Under the pieces are notes generated by a model. That model ran no database searches and was not told the origin of the DNA. It saw only the letters and a program-made list of their open reading frames with translations. This document shows, in pieces, positions 22,750 to 33,315 of a stretch of 64,000 nt of DNA. Source of the stretch: Vandiemenella viatica (Eukaryota; Arthropoda; Insecta; Orthoptera; Morabidae); contig JARYHS010008074.1 in NCBI GenBank assembly GCA_031002005.1, forward strand, positions 9,432,924 to 9,496,923. Direction: 5' to 3'. Both the position numbers and the translations under genes were made by a program. Each line of letters starts with the position of its first letter. The first letter of the stretch is position 1.

Positions 22750-25290
22750 TTCACTTTTCAGCCACCACTACCTTGCACAGATCACTGATGTTTGTTGGTG
22801 GAAGTAGCATGGAGTTTCCTGTCGTGCACAACGTTGGCCGAATGCCGATAGCTGTGGGGATGTGGGAGATATAATGATTAAAGTTGGTCAGTGCAGGGCG
22901 TTTTCATATTTCGACCAAAAATTCGTATCTCCGTATACTTCTCTTTCCTGCCACAACTACATAACATAGACCTTTGGTATTTGTGTGTGGTAGTAGAATC
23001 GTCTTTCCTGTCGTGCACTATGGTTGTTAGATGTCGGTAGCTATGGGGGTGTGGGAGATATGGGGGTTGAAAGTGGTCGACCTGTGGCAATTTCATACTT
23101 CTGCCAAAGACAAAAGTGTCATGGTGTATCACTTTTCAGCGAAAACTATAGATCACAGATAACTGGTGTTTGTGTGTAGTAGTAGCACAGAGTCACCTTT
23201 CGATCACAACAGCGGCCGATTTTCAGAAACTGTGGTACTGTGGTAGATATGGTGGTTGTAAGTGGCCGACCAAGGATATTTTCGTATTTCGACTGTCTCC
23301 GCATATGTCACTTTTCTGCCACAACTACATAGCATAGAGCATTGGTGTTTGTGTTTGGTAGTAGAATCGTATCTCATGTAGTGCACTATGGTTGTTAGAT
23401 GTCGGTAGCTATGGGGGTGTGGGAGATATGGGGGTTGAAAGTGATCGACCTGTGGCAATTTCATACTTCTGCCAAAGACAAAAGTGTCATGGTGTATCAC
23501 TTTTCAGCGAAAACTATAGATCACAGATAACTGGCGTTTGTGTGTAGTAGTAGCACAGAGTCACCTTTCGATCACAACAGCGGCCGAATTTCAGAAACTG
23601 TGGTACTGTGGTAGATATGGTGGTTGTAAGTGGCCGACCAAGGATATTTTCGTATTTCGACTGTCTCCGCATATGTCACTTTTCTGCCACAACTACATAG
23701 CATAGAGCATTGGTGTTTGTGTTTGGTAGTAGAATCGTATCTCATGTAGTGCACTATGGTTGTTAGATGTCGGTAGCTATGGGGGTGTGGGAGATATGGG
23801 GGTTGAAAGTGGTCGACCTGTGGCAATTTCATACTTCTGCCAAAGACAAAAGTGTCATGGTGTATCACTTTTCAGCGAAAACTATAGATCACAGATAACT
23901 GGCGTTTGTGTGTAGTAGTAGCACAGAGTCACCTTTCGATCACAACAGCGGCCGAATTTCAGAAACTGTGGTACTGTGGTAGATATGGTGGTTGTAAGTG
24001 GCCGACCAAGGATATTTTCGTAATTTCGACTGTCTCCGCATATGTCACTTTTCTGCCACAACTACATAGCATAGAGCATTGGTGTTTGTGTATGGTAGTA
24101 GAATCGTATCTCATGTAGTGCACTATGGTTGTTAGATGTCGGTAGCTATGGGGGTGTGGGAGATATGGGGGTTGAAAGTGATCGACCTGTGGCAATTTCA
24201 TACTTCTGCCAAAGACAAAAGTGTCATGGTGTATCACTTTTCAGCGAAAACTATAGATCACAGATAACTGGCGTTTGTGTGTAGTAGTAGCACAGAGTCA
24301 CCTTTCGATCACAACAGCGGCCGAATTTCAGAAACTGTGTTACTGTGGTAGATATGGTGGTTGTAAGTGGCCGACCAAGGATATTTTCGTATTTCGACTG
24401 TCTCCGCATATGTCACTTTTCTGCCACAACTACATAGCATAGAAGCATTGGTGTTTGTGTTTGGTAGTAGAATCGTATCTCATGTAGTGCACTATGGTTG
24501 TTAGATGTCGGTAGCTATGGGGGTGTGGGAGATATGGGGGTTGAAAGTGTCGACCTGTGGCAATTTCATACTTCTGCCAAAGACAAAAGTGTCATGGTGT
24601 ATCACTTTTCAGCGAAAACTATAGATCACAGATAACTGGCGTTTGTGTGTAGTAGTAGCACAGAGTCACCTTTCGATCACAACAGCGGCCGATTTTCAGA
24701 AACTGTGGTACTGTGGTAGATATGGTGATTGTAAGTGGCCGACCAAGGATATTTTCGTATTTCGACTGTCTCCGCATATGTCACTTTTCTGCCACAACTA
24801 CATAGCATAGAGCATTGGTGTTTGTTTTTCGGTAGTAGAATCGTATCTCATGTAGTGCACTATGGTTGTTAGATGTCGGTAGCTATGGGGGTGTGGGAGA
24901 AATGGGGGATAAAATGGTCGACCTGCGGCAATTTCATATTTCTGCCAAAGACGCATGTGTCACGTTGTATCACTTTTAAGTGAAAACTATCAATCACAGA
25001 TTACCGGCGTTTTTGTGTGGTAGTAACACAGAGTCACCCATCGATCACAACGTTGGCCGAAATTCGGTAACTGTGGGAGTGTGTGAGATATGGTGTTCGA
25101 AATTGGTCGATCATGAATATTTTCGTATTTCATCCAAAGACTTGTGTGTATCCGTAAATTTTACTTTGCTGCCCGAACTACATAGCTCAGAAGACTGGTA
25201 TTTGTGTGTGGTAATAGTATCGAGTTTCCCATCGTGCATTATGGTGGTTAGATGTCTACAGCTGTCAATATGAATGCTTTAAAATCACGA
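22750..25290. repeat. Dimeric satellite array, about 368-bp repeat of two 184-bp monomers
   Basis: About 2.5 kb of tandem repeat. Landmarks such as GACAAAAGTGTCATGGTGTA recur at intervals of 368, 368 and 369 bp (minus-strand frames ending 23132, 23500, 23868 and 24237). Each period holds two diverged monomers. One contains TCACTTTTCAGCGAAAACTA; the other contains TCACTTTTCTGCCACAACTA. The central five periods (about 23090-24930) are nearly identical. The flanking monomers at 22750-23090 and 24930-25290 are clearly diverged, as expected if unequal exchange homogenises the middle. Minus-strand frames of 92-98 codons are by-products of the repeat. It lies in the second intron of the transporter. 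Confidence 0.95.
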
Positions 25291-25304
25291 ACGAAGTTGT
25301 GGGT

Positions 25305-25935
25305 ACCAGCTATTATATTATAAATGTGGAAGTAAGTTTCTGTCTTTTTGTTACGTTTTGACGACTAAATGGCTATATCAATATTGATGGAATTTAACAA
25401 TGAAATAGTGTAGGAAGGACACAGGACATTTTTTCGGCATGAATAACAGTTTTAGTCACGAAATTTGAAGAACTTATCGAATGATGAAAGACAGTCAGAT
25501 TCTTGTGTTAGTCTGTAATGTTACGTTGGTTGCTCAGTCACGCAATCTGTTAGTGTTTGATTTATTAATAAATTTCGATAAGAAACAAAACTTATTATTT
25601 AGTATAGAAGTCAATTTGCTCTGCACTGTACTATTCATTTGTGTCTGTATAAAAGTTTCTGGCACCAATTTGTCTTCCTTTTTGACATGCCTTACGGACG
25701 TAAACCTGGCCTAAGGTGCAGGTCTAGAAGACAATGTGCTGCTATTAGATTATAAGATTCAGATGCTCATGTTGAATAAAGAAGAAAAAACCAAGCTGAA
25801 ATAAAGCTGCCATCAGTTAACCCCCCCCCCCCCCCCCACACACACACACGTTACTAACAGTTTTCTATATCCAATTCTGGAATTGAAACTCCAAGTCCAC
25901 GCGTACGAAGTCGCGGGTAACAGCTAGTATTATAT
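25305..25935. repeat. Interspersed repeat ending in ACGAAGTCGCGGGTAACAGC
   Basis: It starts at CCAGCTATTATATTATAAAT and ends ACGCGTACGAAGTCGCGGGT followed by AACAGCTAGTATTATATA. This start and end type is found in many arthropod interspersed repeats of unclear class. The interior has poly-C then CA repeats at 25819-25848 and no convincing protein. The preceding satellite array ends in a matching ACGAAGTTGTGGGTACCAGC at about 25288-25308. Confidence 0.5.
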
Positions 25936-26098
25936 ATTGGCTTTAATTTTGTGATCAGATTCTGTATTTTTCTAAAAATAATTTTGTTATTAATTTTTTT
26001 AAGCTGTTATGTTGAAATGTATAGGAGGATTTTTGTGTCAATTTACAATGACTTAAATATATCTGAAAGAATCAGTAGAAATACACTTTTCGTTTCAG

Positions 26099-26216
26099 GA
26101 ATTCTGTGATGTACAGAGGAGCAATTCTTAATATCAATAAATATCGGCTTCGAGCATCTTCGTGCCCAGATATATTTCGAAATTCGATGACTACAATTGC
26201 TAAGGAAACAGAAGAG
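26099..26216 (+). CDS. MCT-like transporter, exon 3
   Basis: Short exon of 118 bases with acceptor TTTCGTTTCAG ending at 26098 and donor GAAGAG|GTTAGT at 26216/26217. It completes the split Arg codon and encodes NSVMYRGAILNINKYRLRAS then SCPDIFRNSMTTIAKE, a conserved block at the end of the large cytoplasmic loop just before TM7 in insect MCT-like proteins. It ends at phase 0. Confidence 0.93.
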
Positions 26217-27186
26217 GTTAGTAGTCACAAAATTTTATCTTGTTTAGTATATTTTTTAAAAGAAGAGTAATGAGTCATTACCCATATCCTTTGTGGGCTT
26301 TTTGGAATTACAGTTATTTCCATTGTGACAGCCATTCCTTTTACCAAGCTAATTTTACCATAGTGAGAACAAAGTTATAGTTAGTAATATTTAACATATA
26401 TATTCCTGTGGGTTTATTATGTACAAACAAGTTTTAAACATGAATTTATGTAAATTCGCAAGTTCTTCACTTTGTTTCTTAATACCTACAATCAATTTTA
26501 GTGTCTGAAAACTTACTACAGCTGAAACTAGTTTCTGTTCAAACTGTAAGACTGTAAATCTGACTACCCTAACACCGTTAACTATTTTCATGAGAGGAGG
26601 ATGATTGAATTAGACCTATGGCAGGGATGTTTTGTTATTGATAAGTTTGGTTGAAGTACTGGTTGCAGTTTTTAATAATGTTGTCTTCTGGGCAGAAAAC
26701 AGCTTTCAGGTAGTTTTCTGTGGTCAGTTGACATTTCTTAGGTGTTTTGAATGGTGGCCAATCTGCTGAACCTGATATTGGTAGAAAAGTTTATTTTTAT
26801 GGTAGCAATTCTTCCATTCAGGGTACACTCTTAACTCATAGCTCTGGTTTAAATTACACCATGCACCCCATTATATCTACTTGACTCCTGTGAATTTTCA
26901 TAATTTTTTGTTTTGTTTTTCTCTTAAAGAAACCTATTTAAGCATTCCAGCTATGTAAATCACTTCATCTTGCACTGCAGTTTATCAATGTAAGAATCTT
27001 ATTTCCCTTAAATTTTTTTCTTCTGTCCTATCATGTGTTATCTCACCACTGGTATGTGTTATGGTCTGGCTGTGTAAGTTTCACTTTTTGTTTTACCTAA
27101 AAATGATTACACTACCAAATATTATTTCTTCCCTATATAGCCCTACAGTAGTGTTTAGTATACTCAGTTGTGATCTCTTGTTTCAG
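26217..27186. other. Short intron, no gene seen
   Basis: A 970-bp intron between exons 3 and 4. It is AT-rich with a pyrimidine-rich end before the TTTCAG acceptor. No transposon was recognised. Confidence 0.6.
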
Positions 27187-27408
27187 AAATGGTATTCTGA
27201 AACATTGGAGCTCTTTAAGGGCATGATGGATTTTTCAATGTTCCTTGAGCTTCATTTCTTCTTGGTATCAATGTCGACAATACTGCTATTTACATGGTTC
27301 ATAGTGCCTTATTTCTACCTTGCTGAATATGTACAGAGGTATAACTACTCTGAATCAGAAGCTTCCAGTTTGCTCAGTATTATTGGTCTGACTAACTGCT
27401 TTGGAATG
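27187..27408 (+). CDS. MCT-like transporter, exon 4 (TM7 and start of TM8)
   Basis: Exon of exactly 74 codons, phase 0 at both ends, with acceptor CTTGTTTCAG at 27177-27186 and donor GGAATG|GTAAGT at 27408/27409. It encodes KWYSETLELFKGMMDFSMFL, then TM7 (FFLVSMSTILLFTWFIVPYF), an outer loop with YVQRYNYSESEASSL, and the first half of TM8 (LLSIIGLTNCFGM). By alignment with mammalian MCT1, the TM8 Asp and Arg used for proton and substrate handling fall at N and M here. Confidence 0.95.
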
Positions 27409-28035
27409 GTAAGTGTATTGTTAATAGAATATATTTTTAGTACAAAAATCTGTATCATATCTAAATAAACTCATATCTTCTTGATCTTGTATGTTTCCCT
27501 ATATTTGGCTTCAAATATTAAGATGGTAAATATAGCGTACACTGACTGCTCATTCTGTGAACTTCATGCTCTACTGCGGACAAAGCGTTTAAACCTGAAA
27601 ATTTAAAATTGGTAATTTTTCTATGATGTATTGTTTCCCCTGTGGTAAGTGATGATTCCACTATCATTTCTTTAATGTTTATGTGACAATGAATGCTAAC
27701 GCTCCAGTAACTGTCTACACTCCCTAGAGGTGGGCGACATTTGTGGGATATTTTTTATTGAACCTTGCTACCAACATTCACTAGTATTTTTCGACAATTC
27801 CTCATGATTTCGAACAATACCTGCAAGAAGCTACTAATAGATGAAAATACGTACTTCAGTGAACACACAAGAAAAATTGTTTATTATAATTGTATCATTA
27901 GATATTGACTAGAGAGTGGAATAAATAAATCACTTATGACAGTACATTAATGATTTTGTCAACAAAATCTAAAGATCGTCAAATCTGGTGAAAATGTCTG
28001 TCACAGGCCTTCTCTGCTGATGTAGATTTAGTGGC
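27409..28035. other. Intron, no gene seen
   Basis: Start of the 19.4-kb intron. Open frames read from exon 4 stop soon after the donor. No transposon ends were recognised. Confidence 0.45.
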
Positions 28036-28039
28036 TGGA

Positions 28040-28320
28040 AAACAACAAATTTTTGTAATATTATGTAATCTGCTTCTGGTTGACTGCCCGAGTCTACTTT
28101 GTGTACAGACCTCCATTTTCTTATTTCTTCCCACCACCTCTGTCACCACTATGGTGCAGTCCTATTTTCTGTAGACATTTCTCCACTTTCCTCGGCAATC
28201 TTTCCGTTAGTCTTCCTCTGGTCGTTTACATAGAATCTTCATTTAATGATTTTTGCCTTATATTTTCCACGCCTCCATTTTGTTAACATATCCACACCAT
28301 CTTATAGCGTGTTCACTCGA
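28040..28320 (-). pseudogene. Tail of a non-LTR retrotransposon ORF2
   Basis: On the minus strand HAIRWCGYVNKMEAWK, followed out of frame by KRPEED and a Gly/Lys/Arg-rich segment ending CLQKIGLH, resembles the common LINE C-terminus of the form RWLGHVxRM...GRPRKRW. It is short and broken by stops, and no RT core is attached. Confidence 0.45.
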
Positions 28321-28822
28321 GAGAGGTGGCTCAAGACCACTCTGCTCTGTCTCTATCCCACTGCCCTTAGCCCTACATGTGACGGGACAAGAACTGCCAA
28401 GCATGTGCAAACATCCTCACAGTGTATGTAGTACAATATTTTGAATCTAATGTGATGTTTTGTTTAAAAAATTGAGCATTTCAATTACTTGTCATGAGCA
28501 AAATGAGTTAATCATATGTCGTAGAAATTGCATTTTTATATTTGAATAAAGATAAAAATTATTTACATGATAACAGTGAATAAAATTTATTGCTTCCAGT
28601 TATTTTTAGTTTTAAAAATTGTGCGTACATTTCGAGAGTTAAGTCAAATGTTTTTCTTTGAAGAAGAAAAGGATGGCCCTAAATCACTCAGTTCGCTTTT
28701 GCTACATATGCACTGCACTGTTTGTAACGATACCCCCCATACCTCTCTGCTGTCATTTTTTTTGCAGTTCCCTAAAAGGCCAGCTCTTCAAAATTTTCTA
28801 GTGTCTTAAAGAAATTGTTAAC

Positions 28823-29049
28823 ACTGAGCATGGTGGTGTAACGGTTAGCGTTCTGGCCTCGCATTAAGGAGGACGGCGGTTCGAATCCCTGTCCGGGCAT
28901 CCAGATTTGGGTTTTCCACGGTTTCCCCAAATCACTCCAAGTGAATGCCGGTATACTTCCTTCAAAAAGCCATGGCCAAATACCTTCCCATTCCTTGCCC
29001 CCCATCCTTTCCCATCTCTAAGAGACGTTTAGCAGTTAAAAAACGAAAA
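28823..29049 (+). repeat. tRNA-derived SINE
   Basis: It has the A-box region GGTGGTGTAACGGTTAGCG, the B box GGTTCGAATCC, the hallmark GGGCATCCAGATTTGGGTTT, and a tail AAACGTTTAGCAGTT-like followed by A-rich sequence. AAAGAAATTGTTAAC (28808-28822) and AAAGAAATAGTAAAC (29050-29064) are likely diverged target duplications. The paralogous repeat at 63118-63130 (CTTAAAGAAATTAAACAC) shows the site without the SINE. Confidence 0.92.
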
Positions 29050-29098
29050 AAAGAAATAGTAAACATCAAAAATAATTGCTTTCGACTGCAGCCTAATA
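29050..29098. repeat. Unnamed repeat, left part (filled copy)
   Basis: AAACATCAAAAATAATTGCT followed by TTCGACTGCAGCCTAATA matches the copy at 63125-63170. The repeat is interrupted by the mariner at 29099-30423 and continues from 30424. Confidence 0.7.
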
Positions 29099-30423
29099 CG
29101 AGGCGTATTTTTTAAGTAAGTACCGTTTTGTCACACCGTGGCTGCAGTGCTATGATCGGCGTTCTGTGTATGCGCACTGGGTACCTGCATCTCTTGCCTG
29201 CGCACTAACGTAATTACAGTCTAATTCTTCCTTGTTTACGTTGTTCACTGAGTGTTTAAGATGCCTCCGATAATCGTATGTCCCGCCGACTGTGAAGTAC
29301 GGGCTGTTATAAGATTTCTTTGTGCTAAAGGCATAAAACCGATCGATATTCATCGTGAGATCTGTGCAGTTTACGGACTAAACATTATGAGTGATGTAAT
29401 GGTGACAAAGTGGGTGAGAGCATTTAAAGATGGCCGCACAAATGTGCATGATGAACAACGGAGTGGGCGTCCTTCGGTCGTTAATGAAAGTTTGGTTCAT
29501 AAAGTGGACAATAAGGTGAGAGAAAACAGACGCTTTACGATTTCCTCCTTGTGTGATGACTTTCCTAATGTTTCTCGTAGTGTTTTGTATGGCATTGTGA
29601 CCGAGCACTTGAATTACCGAAAATTGTGCTCACGTTGGGAACCAAAAATGTTAACGGATGTGCACTAAACCAAACGTTTAGGCAGTGCATTGACTTTCCT
29701 TAGCGGTACCACAACGATGGTGATGATTTCTTAAACCAAATTGTTACGGGTGATGAGACATCGGTGGCCTACGTCACACCTGAATCAAAGCAACAAACCA
29801 TGGAATGGCGGCATTCAGATTCACCCAAAAAAGTGAAGTTCAAGCAAACGATTTCTGCCCGCAAAATCATGTGCTCAGTTTTTTTGGGACAGAAAAGGAG
29901 TATTGCTTGTGGAATTTCTGCCTCGTAATGAGACAATCAATGCAGCAGCTTATTGTGAGACACTGAACAATCTGCGCCATTCAACCCAGAACAAAAGACG
30001 TGGCAAGTTGAGCAAGGGCATCGTTTTGCTGCATGACAATGCCCGTCCACATGTGGCTAATCAGACCAAAGATCTCGTCACATCTTTTTGATGGGAAACT
30101 CTAGATCATCCTCCATACAGCCCTGATCTGGCGCCCAGTGACTACCATCTGTTCCTGCACTTGAAGATACACCTGGGCGGCCAGTGTCTTGAAGAACAGT
30201 CAAAACAGTTGTGATGCAGTGGTTAACAAGTCAGGCGGCAGACTTCTATGAGGATGGTTTTCAAAAACTGGTACTACGTTATGACAAGTGCCTCAATATT
30301 GAAGGGAATTATGTAGAAAAGTAGAGTAAGGTACGGGCTTTCATGTAAAAATAAAATTATTGATATATATTTGCACGTCTTTTTTAAATTTCAAAACGGT
30401 ACTTACTTAAAAAACATGCCTCG
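29099..30423 (+). mobile_element. mariner element (DD34D)
   Basis: A 1325-bp mariner with 32-bp TIRs (29099-29130 and 30392-30423) that differ at two positions. They begin CGAGGCGTATTTTTTAAGTA and CGAGGCATGTTTTTTAAGTA. TA duplications lie at 29097-29098 and 30424-30425. The paralogous repeat near 63160-63180 keeps the unoccupied site CCTAATATAACAATTATCTG, which confirms the boundaries independently. Confidence 0.95.
29261..30324 (+). pseudogene. mariner transposase pseudogene
   Basis: It starts MPPIIVCPADCEVRAVIRFL at 29261. The N-terminal binding domain is intact (GIKPIDIHREICAVYGLN, DGRTNVHDEQRSGRPSV) up to KLCSRWEPKMLTDVH, where TAA at 29666-29668 replaces a sense codon. The remainder continues in shifted frames: IVTGDETSVAYVTPESKQQ (first catalytic D, with the usual Trp changed to Ser), LLVEFLPRNETINAAAYCE, then LLHDNARPHVANQTKDL (second D) and HPPYSPDLAPSDYHLF (third D, 34 residues on). 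A further in-frame TGA lies at 30089-30091. Frameshifts fall near 29690 and 29885. The original stop appears to be at 30322-30324. Confidence 0.92.
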
Positions 30424-30620
30424 TATAACAGTTATCTGATGACATTTCACTTACAGCATTTTATAATTATGTATTTGTATAAACATGGCAATACTGCAGT
30501 AATGCCTCTTTCCAGTCTGTATGCAGCGTTCTGCTCAGAGGAGAAGATATCGGGCAGGGTGAGGGGAACATGACCCTAAATGCCAGTTCCATCATTTTCA
30601 TAGAGATTCCTTTTTTATAG
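30424..30620. repeat. Unnamed repeat, right part (filled copy)
   Basis: TATAACAGTTATCTGATGAC, CATTTCACTTACAGCATTTT and a TGTATGCAGCGTTCTGCTCA segment match the copy at 63168-63360 with scattered differences. Together with 29050-29098 this is one repeat copy split by the mariner. The repeat is not recognised and shows no protein. Confidence 0.7.
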
Positions 30621-30949
30621 TACGTCTAATTATTTCATTCCTTATCCTGTCCATTCTTGCAACACCTATTACACTGCCGCGAAATTTCATTTCACTTGTA
30701 TGCATCGTGCTAATATACCGCTTCTTCACTGTCCAGGTTGCAGGCTTACTTAAAACCTAAACATATCCAGATGGGTAATTTTTTTATTGTATGTATGATT
30801 TATTGAATTGTGATTAAAAGCATGCTGCCATGGCAATTTCCCTACTCATTTTTTTACTCCTATTATTATTATTATTATTATCTTATATACTTACTGTAAA
30901 TTCCTCACCCATCTTCTTTTGTCATTTATAAATTCAAATTAAAAAATTC

Positions 30950-31600
30950 CTTTGGTGTTTTTGGTAGATTACTCACCGATACCCACAAAAGAAAATTTTC
31001 CACTCCATTATGAATGAAATCTTGTGCCAGTTTATGCTCATGGTCATTTTTTCCCTTCCACCTATTAATCCTAATTCTTTAAGCAATATCTTTCAAAGCC
31101 TCATCACCAACATACGTTCTGTATACTCCAAGCACTCTCTTCACCCTCATCCTTTCTTCCAGTGACTCACCGTGCAGCTCCTTTGTCGTATCACTTAATA
31201 GGTCCTGCAATAATTTACACAGACAAATCTCGCCGCTATCCTTTGCCTGCCCTCTTAACTTTTGTATTTGGTACCAAAATGTGGATCCCAAACTACAGCA
31301 CCATATTCAAGCCTTGGCCTTTCCAAAGCTTGTAACCCAGTTCTTTCACTTCTCTGGTACATTTTCTTATCACACTCTCCGTGCTGAGATATTGACACTT
31401 CAAGTCTTCAACAAGCAGTACTGTACCCAACCCATAATCGTAATTTGTGTATCTAGTATGTTACCTCTTCTTGGAATTTATCTGCATTCTATGTTGATAT
31501 ACCCAGTTGGAAATTGTATCTAGATCATCATGCATGTGTTGAGTCTTGCCCAATTTTGAAGTTATTATATAAAATTCTCATCTGCAAACAACTGTAACTT
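30950..31600 (-). pseudogene. Non-LTR retrotransposon ORF2 C-terminal remnant
   Basis: On the minus strand: LFADENFI (a changed form of the RT F/LADD motif) near 31590, then after frame changes RPRLEYGAVVWDPHFGT, RIAARFVCVNYCRT and a degenerate end. The RPRLEYAxxVWDP...AARFV block is typical of the region after the RT palm in CR1/jockey-like LINEs. It continues, across a Penelope-type insertion, with the RT N-terminal part at 31980-32430. Confidence 0.7.
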
Positions 31601-31601
31601 C

Positions 31602-31979
31602 TAATGAAGTCTTCATGAGTGTACCGCTGAATTGTGTGTTGGAAACACGATATTTCGATGTCTAGCTCTGTTGCCCTCATAAGGTGTAGAGGCATCTGCA
31701 CTAGTCAGCTGACTGTCAGATACTGAGAGAGCTCGGGTGCCACACCTCCTTATATAGCCGACGACTCTTTTGCTTCTTTGCCTGTTGAATCCCAAAAATA
31801 TAAGGTCCTAGCCAATAGCGTAATGTTGTTGAAGTCTACCCTCCGGTTCTAGTCGTACATGTGCTCGGCAATCGCTGACTTGCTGTATTATCCTAGGCCG
31901 AGATGGCGTTTGTGTTCTTCACACCGGTTTTGTATAGTTTTTCCTATGTAACTCTTTCCACACTTGCACAGGCTCACTC
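31602..31979 (-). mobile_element. Penelope-like fragment (GIY-YIG end) inside a LINE
   Basis: On the minus strand VSLCKCGKSYIGKTIQNRCE followed by EHKRHLG gives the Penelope GIY-YIG endonuclease start. SAIAEHMYD, VDFNNITLLARTLYFWDS and GKEAKESSAI follow with frame breaks. The LINE RT reading frame stops at its right edge and resumes on its left side, so the fragment sits within LINE sequence. The minus-strand frame 31888-32121 is a chance fusion of the two. Confidence 0.7.
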
Positions 31980-32430
31980 TGACAACTACACTATCAACGT
32001 GGGCCACCTTGTCCCATTCATCCGAAATATCCTGCAAATAGCAAACCAACTGAGATGCACTCACATATCCTTGCTTAAATCCATATTCTTGATATGCAAA
32101 CCAGATTCTTTTCTCAGACATTTCTGATGTAGTTGCATATTATTCTCTCCATCATTAGCCTATCATTGATGTCAAACTAATCAACTTAATATTCAACCCT
32201 ATTTGTTTCCCCTCCTTTATGAACTGGTGCTACTATTACACTTTTCCAGTCCTTTGGTATGTAGCAGGACTCCAGACTGAATGTAAATATTATTTATAGG
32301 TAAGGTACAATATCGTATACCAATATCTTTAATACATCTGTAGTAATACTATCTACTCTGGTCCTTTTGCACTTCTTTTTTACTTTCTTAGTACTTTCAT
32401 ATTTTCCTGAGGACCTATTTCGGATTTTGT
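31980..32430 (-). pseudogene. Non-LTR retrotransposon RT, N-terminal half
   Basis: On the minus strand, with several stops: IPKDWKSVIVAPVHKGGETN, then MMERIICNYIRN and QEYGFKQGYVSASQLVCYLQ followed by DISDEWDKVAHVD. These correspond to the RT fingers and the GFR-G-S...QL block of CR1/jockey-like LINEs, ending just before the first catalytic Asp. The same element continues at 30950-31600. Confidence 0.75.
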
Positions 32431-32559
32431 AGTTTGCTCATTTCTACTTACTCGGATATGCTCCTTTGATTTATTTCCAGGATTTGAATTGAACTTAAAG
32501 AATAACATTTTTTGATATCTTCCTTTGCTCTTGTGATATAGTATCTCAAAATTGACGTG

Positions 32560-32870
32560 GTTAGGTTGAAATGCGGCTTGGACCAGAAAAAAATTTCGCC
32601 ATAGCCAAATTTGATGATTAATTGATACGTAACTCGAAGAGACAAATCAAAAATAAAGAATCTTTTGATATCTCGCTTGCTTCTTGAGATATTTTATTCA
32701 AAAATTGAGGAGGTTAGTGTGAGATCCGGCCTGGACCAGAAAAAAATCCACCAAAACCAATATATATACAGTGGAAGTGCAGTTTAGGTGTTTTATTTTC
32801 TTCCTGGTGGTTGTTGTTAGGTTGAAATACGGCCTGGACCAGAAGAAACACCACCAAAACAGAAAACAGA
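32560..32870. repeat. Short diverged internal repeats
   Basis: Three segments share a GTTAGGTTGAAATNCGGCNT then GGACCAGAAAAAAAT pattern (starting about 32564, 32709 and 32816; spacings about 145 and 107 bp). They are irregularly spaced and non-coding. They may be duplicated pieces of one unrecognised element. Confidence 0.55.
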
Positions 32871-33315
32871 TTTTTGACATGTTGTATCTCGAAAACCAAG
32901 AAGATATCAAAAACTTTAATTCTTTATTTTTGATTTGTTTCGAGTTCTAAAAGCATTCATCATCAGATTTTGGTGCCACGGTAATGAAAGAACTGCCATG
33001 ATTCAAGTAGATAAAAACATCAGTGCTACGTTCATTCACTATGATAAAACTATGCTCATACCTCACAGTAACCTAACATCTTCTGATCAACTGTGCCTTT
33101 CCAAATGATAAGAAAACAATTCCCAAAAGAAGTAACCTTCGTTACGAACATTAATACAGCACAAGGTCAGGCACTTCAAAAGGCAGGATTGTATTTATCA
33201 GAACCTGTTTTCTTTGTATTGATACTCCCTTTTCAGGAGTTTGTAGATTCATTAATATATACTTTTGTGTTAAAGACACGTACGGTCAAAGAGTCAACGA
33301 TGATCACACTACTAA

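Noticed and set aside
22878..24237. Repeated minus-strand open frames of 84-98 codons beginning MIHHDTFVFGRSMKL
   Set aside because: They recur once per satellite period and exist only because the 368-bp repeat happens to lack stops in that frame. No family resemblance and no splice or start context.
22750..25290. CRISPR-like array
   Set aside because: The repeats are contiguous 184-bp monomers without spacers, and the genome is eukaryotic.
31640..31690. Minus-strand CTTATGAGGGC...CGAAAT as another hammerhead core
   Set aside because: The sequence between the two core strands does not form a convincing stem, unlike the other sites.
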